Shown here in pieces: positions 32,401-44,400 of a stretch of 64,000 nucleotides of DNA (positions are counted from its first letter, which is position 1; each line of letters starts with the position of its first letter). The stretch spans positions 21,164,026 through 21,228,025 of the forward strand of contig JAOWCC010001751.1 of the NCBI GenBank assembly GCA_030867875.1, read 5' to 3'. Position numbers and translations under genes: made by a program. The notes under the pieces are model-generated. The model did not search any database, was not told the origin of the DNA, and saw only the letters and a program-made list of their open reading frames with translations. The DNA comes from Actinernus sp. WN-2022. Taxonomy: Eukaryota; Cnidaria; Anthozoa; Actiniaria; Actinernidae.

Positions 32401-35400
32401 ACCTTAGCACCGTAGTAGCGTCTCATTATTCTCTGAGACATCGAGAGCAAACTTGTCTGTCACTTCAGATTCCATTATTCCATTCGAGGTATATACCGAC
32501 ATCAGACTTACCTTCTCACTCTCTGTGTCCAGAGCAGATGTAGCCTCATCCAGTAGTAGTATGCTAGGATTCCTAACCAAGGCTCGCGCAATAGCAATTC
32601 TCTGTTTCTGACCGCCAGATATTAAGGTCCCTTTATCACCAACCAATGTGTCGTACCCCTAAGAAGAAAAGTCAAACACCTGTCTGTTAAACCGAACAAG
32701 TGTATAAAGAGAAATCAAACCAGTCAGTTTATTTTATTTATTTATTTTAATATTAATTATTAGTGTTTATAAAATAATTTAGATAGTATGCGCGTTCTGA
32801 TAGCCATGTTTTCATTAGCCTATGCAAACATGGAAATGACATCACACCGTAAATGCTTCTTTTATCAAAATAATTATTTTATAAAAGAAATGAAACAGAT
32901 TTTCCGGGTTTGCACATACAGACTCATGCAAACCTCGTAAGTTTGGGAGAATTCTCGAGCAGGTACAGTTCTGCTCTCGAATTCTCCCAAACTTACCTCA
33001 GTTTACATGAGCCTGGCAAACACGGAAGATATGTTTCATTTTTTAAATGAAGATAAGTCTGTTACACCCAAGAATGTGTGTAAGAAAGACAAGTCACCTT
33101 GATTGATCGAAACAACTACATGGCTTTTATTTTGCTCACGTCGTTTTGCCTTTCCAGTTGTTTCGTACTAAGTAATTCGTTTTCAACTTTTTAGCATCTG
33201 GATTCGATCCACGTGCCCGTAACTGCGGGGAAAACTGCTACGCGGGCGACAAAGCTCACAGAAACGTGACTTACTTTGGGTAGTGAGTTGATAAAGCTAT
33301 GAATGTTAGCAGCCTTTGCAGCTTCCTCAATCTCATCCATGCTGACCTCACGGCTATTGTCTCCGTACGCAATGTTCTGCGCAATACTATAGGCAAACAA
33401 TACGGGCTCTTGCGACACTATGCCCATCTTGGACCGCAGCCACTTTATGTTAAGAGTACGTACGTTCTTATTATCGATGGCCTGAAAAACAAGACACATT
33501 GAAGATATGAACGAAAAATATGAAAATAATTACCAGTCCCTTCCCGAAATTGGTAAGTACGGACGGGTTGCCAACTTGGACTACAAATAAACTGACTTAC
33601 TAAAATTATTCCTCCTGTCTTAGTTTTTGTATTAAAAACCCTGGGTGAGTCCTTCCTTTTTCCCTTCTGTTTTCTACCTGGGATGACGTACCAACACTCC
33701 GTTAAAGGAGAACTGAAGCCTAAAACTGATCAACTTAGCTCAATGAGTAGATCTAAACATGAAGACTCTTACCAACATTTATTTTACTGTGTTTTGCATC
33801 ATCAAAGGAAAGACAATCTGCAAATCTTCCTCCCAACCGCCGCTAAGTACAGACGGCTCAATTTCTGTAATCTGTGACGTACGATACGGGGAGTAAATTA
33901 GTTTTGTCAGTGTTGTTTTCGGCTTTGAATAGATGGACTAACGACTCATAATTGTGCTTTCTTTGTGCTGAAGGTGTGGTTGTTTTTCCTTGGTATGTAT
34001 GACGTACAATACGGGGGGAAAGGCACTCAATTGAGCCGCCCCGGCTATTTTTCGAAGGTATTTCCTCTTTTTACACGTGTACCACAAAGAAATAAAATAG
34101 CAGAACTTATTTCTCTTGAATACAAGTTTGTATAGTCATCGGATTGATTTAGGGTTCAGTTCTCCGTTAACATAACTGATCAGAAAAAGAGTCGTCGTGA
34201 GGATACGAAGGCGCCTCACGCAGCCGCTAACAGTTCAATTGTTACGTACCTTGGAGCACTGCTAGGAACAGTTTGAATTAGCTAGGATTGCGAGTAGAAG
34301 AGGAGAGAGGAATAACCAGCAATCCAATGAAAAGCACTTGAAGTCAGAATGTCAGTTTAGATCACATTTTACAGACGATAAAATGTTTGCAAACAGTCTG
34401 TGAATGCATACAAATTTACACCGATAACAGAGTATTAAAATAATTTAGAGAAACATTTACAGTTTAGTTCTTCTCAAACTCATTAATAATTCATAAGGTG
34501 AATACAATTTAAATCATGACCGTCACGAGTATTTAGAAATCGTTTCCAAATACAGCTGTCATTTCAAGACTTTTAGATCGCCAGTTTTATAATGGTAATA
34601 GAACTGAGTGGAGTGCAATTTGGTCTGAAATCATACGAGTGATTACAAAATTGCACGACCGCGAAGCGGTAATCAAGAGTATGATTTCAGACCAAAATTG
34701 CACTCCACTCAGTTCTATTACCACTTAATTATATTCATTTTAAAATATTAACAAACGATAAACGTTCGTAATTTTGTTTTACAACAACAAACTAGAAAAG
34801 TCAAGCGGGTAGAGCTTTGAAGAAGGCAATTAAAATCTAAGAGCGTGCGCGAGCGATCACACAATCCCTACGCTGTGAAATTGATTCTTAAATTCTGCTT
34901 TTTGATTGGTTCAGCAAAAGGATGCAATAACAGACACAAAATGATGCAATTTAGGCTGAAATCACTGCTGCTTTTAACCAATCAAATTGCAGAAAACACC
35001 AATGATTTCAAAATGAATATAATTAATCGTTAAAGTGGAGTCTGAGAAGCTGTTTTGCCTCGGTTTTCAACTCCCTGTCACTGTATTTAGAAATCATTTC
35101 TAAAACAGCTTCTGTTTTACATATTACTTCAACGTTTGTAAATGGTTCTATTTTTCCAGAGGTTGCCAGAGTCTTTATATCTAGTATTAATATGTTCATA
35201 GGGCAATCTGTCAGCATAATTTACTTCTTACCACTTCTCCTTCCTCGATGTCATAGAACCGCTCCAGTAGAGAGACCACAGTACTCTTACCGCATCCACT
35301 GGAGCCGACTAGCGCTAGTGTCTGACCCTGCTTCACCTGAAGTGTCATACCACGTAACACTTTCACATCAGGGCGGGTGGGGTAGCGGAAACGAACACTT

Positions 35401-38400
35401 CGAAGATGAATTGTGCCCTGAACTGAGGACTGGTCAAACAAACAAAGTTCAACCATTAATATACTGGAATATTGAAAACGTTATTATAAGTAGTAAATAT
35501 TATTATTAAATTTAAAAAAATCATATGGTATAGATTAAACTATAAATAGAAGTATATTATAATGAGTAGCTTATCTAATATTTCGTCTGAGTGCTCTTAT
35601 CAGGAGTTTGGTATAAGTTCCTTTTTTCACATGGAAAAGAAGGCATTTCTCGTTTCACAGACAAAATAACACCAATCGGCTCACGGGTATAGAATAAATC
35701 ACATTTCACGATTTCAAAAGGGGGTTTTCTGGTTTCTCGGGCAAAACAAAATCAAAAACATCACCCCATGTCTCACGAAAATACCCATCCTCGGATACCT
35801 AGGGGCAGTGAATGGGCGATGGGCAAAAAGGGGTACTCACAGGAGTAATACCATCATCCGACGAGCTGTCTATAACTGGTACTCGGTCAAGAACCTTGAA
35901 GATCCTGGCTGCAGCCACCTTGGCTTTAATAAAATCTGGAGAAAACCCAGACACTTGACCAACTACGAGCCCAGCGATAACAATGGCCATAATCACCCTG
36001 GAGGAATACAAGAACTTGGTAAGTATCGGACCAACTGCACTCAGTGGAGAGCGCCTGATACGAGTACAAATAGCCTGCATAATATATTACAATCATTAAG
36101 TATTTTCTCTCGCGCGATTGGTTGAATGCGTAACGTGACCCGATATTTTCTCTTCGCGAGCGGGAAATATCAGCGAATACATCCCCTGTGAGCGTATAAT
36201 CGCGCGTCAAAGAAAATATTTGAAGGATGATAACAATAACCTACATTGTGGCGTCAATATGCCCTGATATTTGTCCTTGGACATTATCGAACCCTCGAAG
36301 CTCACGTTTCCCTCGAGCTTCGCTATCGGGAACTGTTCTCTTCTCGGATCAGATAACTGTCCGCGGACGAAATATCGACGCCACAAATAGGTTATTGTAT
36401 ATTACACAGTAATTATTTGTATCCTAGAACTCGCCTTTTATTTATTTAGAGAGAAAAAGTTGGATAATAAATGTTATTAAACAGTTTAGCGTGTAGTATG
36501 GCGGATATTTTTACACGCCAAATTGTATTTTGACTCGTAAAAATATATGCCATACTACACGCTAAACTGTCTAATAAGATAAATTAACGACAGATACTAG
36601 AGCAGATTTAGTACGAGTGGGAACGAAATGCAAGACAGCCGTACTTATTGTAGCAGTACCATAACCGTACCATAACCGTACCTTAACTTATTGTAACTCG
36701 GTAATTTGATTGGGTCAGACGGGCGAAAACAATGGGACTGAAAACATTTCATTGTCGCGAACGAGGAATCTTTCGTAAACGCCCTCCCACATGGCTGCAA
36801 TGACATCACGTGCAACCCAACAATAGCGGCCGTGTATGTCAGCTGTTCTCCGCCACCTCTTCCAACGAGCCTGTTCGCAGGCTACATGCCAGACGGTAAC
36901 CGTGCTCCACTCGAAGGTGGCGGCGGAGAACAGCTAACCCACATGGCCACTATTGCTGGGTTGCACGTGCATACGAAATCCGTTCTAACAATATTTACAA
37001 CACAGAACTCGTGAAGCAGGTTCTTAGGAATAACATTTCTTTAGCAACTCACCCGTGTTCGCATGTATGTTTTAGGTAGTGCGACATATGGATATTGTGG
37101 GTTGAGCCTAACAAGTGGGTGTATCGTGGGTGGTAAGTAGCTACTGTGACATGTTGATATTGTGGGTGTAACGTGGGTGGTAAGTAGGTATTGTGATTTG
37201 CGGATATTGTGGGTGAGCCTAACAAATGGGTCCAACGTGGGTGTTACGAAATGTGGACCGTGTTTAGGGTATAGCAACATACGGGTTTATTATGTACCCT
37301 AAATATGGGTGTTCTTTATTATAAAGCGTGCCCTAACTGTGGGTCTCGTGGGTATCAGAACAAAAGGGTGTCTTGGGTACCCATACACAAAGGTTGCTTG
37401 GATGCCTGGGTCACGTAGATAACCAGTCATGTTGCGGTATGGTACCCTGACCTGAGGTTGTTGAGGAAGAATTTGACGTGAATGGTGTGGGAAAATGTGG
37501 TGTGACGGTGTTTTGGGTGCCTTGGTCACGTAGGGGTGTCTTGGTGTGAGGGTGTCTTGGATACCCAGACAAATAGGTGCCTGGGGCACGTAGACACCCA
37601 GACATGTTGGTGTTTTGGAACCCTGATGGTGAGGTTGTCGAGGGAGAATTTGACGTGAATGGTGGTGTGGGTAAATGTGGCGTGAGGGTGTTATCGGGTA
37701 CTTACTTCATTACCTCCATCATGGTCATCTCGTTCTGGGCCATCAGGTAGGCACCAAATCTAAAGCAGGCTGCATTGCAGCAATACATGATGGCCTCAGT
37801 AATACCAAACGATGCTCCTAATAGATGCGCACGGCGAATTGATTTTCTGTAAATTGAAGTAAAACAAATACAATTCTTATTCACCACCTTTGACTAATTC
37901 GTCATAACAGCTTGCTCTGCCATTTCAAAACTGGCAGCTACCAAGCTTCCTTGCCTGTCTTTAACGACTTGTCTTAAAAATATGACTGTACAGTACAGGG
38001 TTCGTACAAAGCTACTGAGAGACGATGGTTCCAGGGTACAAGAAGAAAATTTCCACGACCCTGAACTGAGATTTCACGAAAAAAAGGAACAACCCCTATT
38101 ATATGCCATGTTGTGTTTATTCACCTTGGAAGCCTCGCACTTCGTGAACCACAAGGAAACTGCTGCATTACCATAATGGGCTGGGTAAATACTCACTTAT
38201 GGCGGCCAATAAGAGACTGGTGATAATTAGTATACACCACAAGTGGTAAGTGCTTTTCGTTCGCTCTGATTGGCTACACAAACTTGGAATATCCTGCACT
38301 ATTCGTCTCTAGGCTTGGAGACAAAATGGCATGCACGAAGAATTCACTTGTTAATGGCTTGTTGAACTAGTTTGAGGCTCGATATTTCACTTGTATATAC

Positions 38401-41400
38401 TAGAAGATCAAAAGAAACGTCTTCACTCGATGAATATCTGAAGTGAATGGCTAACCACTGGTGAGAGGTTACATAGCACCATCAGAACTTAGAATGAGGT
38501 GTATTGTATTGACACTCGCAAGCATACCAATGGCTGCTAGGCAACAGGAATTTACATATAATTATCATTTTAATAAAACTAGCCAGGCGAAAACACAAAT
38601 CCAATTCGCAAGCAAATATTCCATTCATTTCCCTGTGTCGGTGACTAGCGGTAGATATTTACCTTGCCACACTCGGTAAATGTGAACCACGCGGAAAGTG
38701 TGGCTGAACTAAAAAGGGTTGGGTAAATACTCACTTGTAGGGGACAGCAAGAGTCTGGTGATAATTATCAAAGAATTTTCTTTCCCTTCCAAGGGTTGCA
38801 ATTGTCCGCACGTTCTCAAAGGCTTCTACAGCAATCTGGAAATTTAAAAAAATGAAAACACTTGAACATCCAGTCAGCTGGTAATCACGATTCCAGTATT
38901 GAATACGTTTAGAAAGCTGTTTGTCACCACTTTTACTTGTTATATCATCGGTGGGTTACTAACAAAATATGCACATCGATCATATTGTTTTTTTCTGTAA
39001 CGTGTACTCCATGTCACTTCAGCAACCTGCCCTGAATCTGTAATTTTGACTTAGAATTTTGGGATTTTGACGTCATCATAATGGAATATTGAGGCTTTGA
39101 CGTCATTAGAATGTAATTCTGGTATTTTGACGCCAAAATAATGACATTTTGCATTTAAGGTGCACAGTAATTCCTAATGAAGAGCGACGTGTTTGCATAC
39201 ACTACAAATATATTTTACCTTTCCCGAATCTATGTAATCATCTTTGCCTTCAGTGTCGCCTATGAAGCCCTTAATCTGAAGCATACCAGCAAAAGCAAGG
39301 AAAGGAATAAAAGCCAACACCAGCAGGGTTAACTTCCAGCCGTTCAGGAACGCAAAAAGGCAGGAAGCAATTACTGTGGTCAGTCCCATTGCAATAGTTC
39401 CTAACCGGGCACCTGCAGCCTACAAGACAAGAGTTTAATAAATAAGTCTGCAACCTCGGGATTATGCTGTCCGATCTGACAAGCATTTGACCTTAGTGCG
39501 TTTAGTTATAATTTCACTGCGTCGTTAATGTATTTGAACGTGGCATTTAAGAATCTGACGACGGATTTCGTAAGAGTGGGACAAAAATATGGCCTGTCGT
39601 AAAGCCTTTGCCATAACCGTATTGTAACTTACTGTACTGCAACTCTGAAATTTGATTGGACCAGAAACCATTTCAATGTCACAGCATGCCGTAACTTGTC
39701 ACTCGTACGAAATCCGCTCTAAGTGGACCTGAGTTATGATTGGTCTCTAGAAGTCATGTTCTAGATTCGTCCAATGGAGATGCAGCTCGAGGTAGTTATA
39801 AAACACATTCAAATAGCCCATTTTCGACACTTCACTTATCATCCACAATGGCTTCGGTACGAGGCTCCCTTGTGTAGCCATGTACTGAGCAGTTTCACAA
39901 CGACTTTAGATGAGGGAAACAGTTTTGTTCTTTCTCCTAGGACTGTCCCCAGCCTTATATTGGTAAGTATATTATCAGTATATTGTCAAAAGCTCCTCTC
40001 ACCCCCTTCACGTCAGAGGCGTGTGATGCCAAAGCAGTTGTTAAAGCTCCTGTAGAATGCAGTGGATCGTCAAAGTACGCCATTTCCTTGAGTAAAAAGA
40101 TGTTAATGTTAATTATGTAATTTGACTTGCAAAATTCGAGCCGGGTGGCACAAGTGTTAAGTGCTTTGCCAGCTCACCACTCTCTCCAGGGTTCGAGCCC
40201 CTTATGTTTGTTTCAGCCAGATCCCATTAACATTCAGCGTGTGATAATGTCAAGGGAATTTCTTGAGATTTCTAGGGAATTTCTAGGTACCCACCTGTCG
40301 AAGAAGAGCTTTGAAAGACATCTGCCTCAATCTCACAGTAAGTGCTTCACCAGATATGGCAAACATGTAGTTCTGTAAGCATAAGGCGCATTAGAAAAGT
40401 TCCACAAGTATTTTGTATACCAAATTGTGATTGGTCAACCAACACAGGGCATTATGGTAAACCACTAAACTCTAACATCACCGCACCAGATGAAAACTGT
40501 TATGGAGCTTTTGAATACTTAAACGATCAATATGCCAATATCCATAGCTAGAAATAATTAACAATATTTTTCTCCCCGAGGTTTCGGTGACTAGTGGTGG
40601 ATATTTACCGCTACTCACCGACACCAGGAGCCCATTACCAGGAGCGTTCCTCTGTTATGGGTTGGGTCCCCAGCACAGAGGTAGATGAGGCTATTTTTAG
40701 ATTCGAAATTCCCGCGAAAAGAGGTCGCCGCCATGTTGGTGCCCTTAAACAATAGATCCCTCGTTAGCTTCTTTTGTTGGGGCACCAACATTTGAATCTC
40801 TGGGGATTGAGTTAAAACCAGCAATTCGAATTCCCGCGTTGAAAGTGAGAAGAATGATAATGAGAAGTAACGTTAGCTATCTGATTGGCTAAGAATAGCC
40901 TACCTTTGTTCTTTTTCGCGCGAAACGCAATGCTAAAAATAGCCTCATCTACCTCTGTGCTGGGTTACAGACACAGTGGGGAAGATGGACGCTCCTGGTA
41001 ATGGGCTCCTGCCGACACTGGGGAAATAATTATTTTAGTATATACCACACAAGTGAAATATATAGCTAGCCAGCCTCAAATTAGTTTACAAAGTTAAAAA
41101 GCTATTAACAATTAAGTGAATTATTCTTCATGCATGAGATTGAAAACAGTGAATAGTGCAGGATATTGAGCTTGAGTAGCCAATCTTTTCACTTGTTTTG
41201 TATGTGGATTGTTTCCAACTCTCCCGTAAACTACGATGTAATTTGAAAATCGACTCGCAGAAGACCATAAATATTAAACAAACGAATTCACCAGACTTTC
41301 AGCAACAACCACAATCCATTGCGGGCTGGGAATGTCACTTGCCGGGGACAACCTTTTTGAAACATTACATTACATTGAAATATTACATGGCCACGCGGAG

Positions 41401-44400
41401 ATACGGATTTTATCTTCGAGTGTTGATGACATATCTTACGAGTGAGCGCAGCGAACATCAGTTTAACAAATTGAAGTTAGTTTTGGTGCGTTCGATTGAC
41501 CGTATTCCGGAATAAGAATAAACAGAATCATCACTACAAATCGCTTATACTGGGATTTTTTAGCCACTGGAATACTAATTGTATCCTGAATATCATATCT
41601 CAGCAAGCATTTGTAGCTTACAGAATAAAATGTGCCTGAACCAGTGATTTCCAGAGACTATCCCATCTATTCCTATTCCGGAATACGGTCAATCGAACGC
41701 ACCCTAAATAGTCAATTTTACAACAACAAAACACTTTTAGCTTCAAACGAAAGCCGCACGCGCACTCCTTGACAAATGACGTCATGCTTTTGTTGTCTGT
41801 CCAAATATTGCATATGAAAATAAGCCAATCAGATTGCGAGAAATTTGGCGGTTGTTGTAAAAATATTTCATCAACACTAGAAGATATTTTCAAAAGTGAT
41901 ATCTTCACGTGTAAAGAAATATACACTGGTATTTCATCGATAATTATATATTAAATAATAGTAATTATTACAAACACACTGACATCAGTTTCAGATGGGC
42001 ATGATTAAATAACAACCTAGCTGGTGTGCTTTTCGTTTTTTTTTGTTATCTATATTGTATCTAGAACGAAAATAGACAATTACTTGATGGTTTTAAACAA
42101 ATTGAACAGGTTTTTGAGCTAAACCAGAAAAAAACCATCAAACTCATAATAGCTAGCGAAGCGTTTTGTTTTCTAGTACACGATGTGCACTTTTCAGGAG
42201 CCCTTTCCAGTCCTTGACTAAAACGCTTAAAGTGCCTCTAACATTATTTTATTTTGTTATAATTATCACAAATATCGATTCTACATCAAGTGAATAGTTG
42301 AATATTTACTGATTTGAGTGTTGCGTCAATGAGTCATAGAGGTTTATATCTGCAAAATGCGAATGAATGTAATGTTAACCCAGGAATAATCTATTATACA
42401 AAAACATGCTGGTAGAGATAAATGACCTTTTTGTAAACTTCTATGATATAATTATAGTTTGTATCAGTGATTTTACCAAATATTTCATAAAATAATATCA
42501 AACAGTTTCATTCACATGGAGAAAGAAATTACAGTAAATTCCTAAGTTGGTGCCACATGTATTTAACTAGCATTTTGGATATAAACCTTTATACAGTAAC
42601 TCATAGACACGACATTCGAATCAAGAAATATTCTACCATTCAACTGATTATTTGATGTAGAATCGATATTTGTGATAACAAAATAAACATTAGTTTTCTT
42701 CAATGGGTGTTAAGGACGGTACCTACTAATTACAAACCAAATTGTTTTCTAAAAATCTATATATGAATTGTTTGAACCCCCTAAGAAGCTTTTGAACCAG
42801 GACAAAAATTATGGGGTACCGATACGTTTAAGAGAGATAATTAAGGATGAAAATGGGAAAAAGTGCTGACTCAGCATTTTTCTTTGTCCGAGAAACTATT
42901 TTAAAATTCTATTTTGGGTTATCTGGCAAAATATTAGGGCAAAAAACGTTAAACATAGCGTTCTTCACAAAGGTGCCAATCAAACCATTACATAATAACT
43001 ATCTTTTTTTATATACAAATTTTGCTTTGTAAGCCTCATTAGTGACCATGAAAAGACAGATTTTTTGCTGAAATGGACATCAAGTTTCAATTTTATAAAA
43101 AGAAAACACACACACACACACCCACACCCTGGGTATGTTGTACTGTGTGAAGCTAGATATAGGTCCGGTAAGGTATTAGGCACACCTGAAAAAGTTGTGT
43201 GAAGAAACTTCCTCCCCCCATGACGAGGAACATCAAGGCCCAGAATACGGATTCCTTCTTTGTCTTCTGTGGATCAGGGTAGGTGAAAACCTGGATACCA
43301 AAATAAATAAAATGTTAACCAATGTTTTTTTTTCTGGCCGAGTTATTGGTCGAGTTATCTGTAAATTCTTCCGACCTAAGAACAATATTGAGTGCTATAG
43401 AGCAAGAACTACGAGGCAGTGGAAGTGATGTTGGATACCAATCTATTTGGCAAAGTGACAGAGCATGGCCTAATGGTTAGTAAAGATAGAGCTGTTTGGA
43501 ACATCAAAGCTCACCCTAGAATCTTTGAGGGCAGTTTCTACTATGATATTGTGCATGCGAAGGGCGATTGTAACGAGAATGAATACAATACTTTTGGATG
43601 AACCTACACCATCATGCAGTTGCTTGTATCCTAGCAACCCGGTACACAACACAAAGTGATGCAAGGTCACAAAATTCTCCTGAGTTAGAGGCACTGTAAC
43701 ATTTTTTTCCCAGTGATTTCGTTTTCTAGCTTAACCTTAGTTAAAGGAGAACTGAACCCTAAATCAATTTTATTTCGTTGTGGTACACGTGTAAAAAGAG
43801 GAAATACCTTTTTGAAGGTCGAAAAATAACCGATTCTGCGCTGATAAAGCTAGTTTGTGTGGCGGCTCAATTCAGTGCCTTTTTTCCCGTACCGTACGTC
43901 ATGCATACCAAGGAAACACAACCATACCTTCAGCACAACGAAAGCACAATAGTGCGCAATTATGAGTCGTTAGTCTATCTATTCAAAGTCGAGAACAACA
44001 TGACAAAACTAATTTATCACCCGTATATCGTACGTCACAGATTACAACCGCCGCTAAGTACAGACGGCTCAATATTTGCAGATTTCCTTTCCTTTGACGC
44101 AAAACACAGTAAAATAAATTTGGGTATGAATCTTTTCATGTTTAGACCTACTCACTGAGCTAAAGTTGATTTCAGGCTTCAGTTCTCCTTTTAATACATC
44201 AATATGATAACAGGATAGAGCTTATAAGACTGATGATATAGCCATGATCTACATACATTTAATATTTCTCCAAGAAGCAGAGCAAATACCATCGGGAAGA
44301 GACCATTACCCATAGCAGCTACTGTTCCCACTGCCATGAAGAACCACTCTGGCCTGTTCATCTTTATGACACGCATCGCTGATGCAGGCTCTACCTCCTC

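Noticed and set aside
43778..44158. 126-codon plus-strand frame
   Set aside because: Lies wholly inside a TTAA-flanked MITE whose other copy (33706-34166) is not open.
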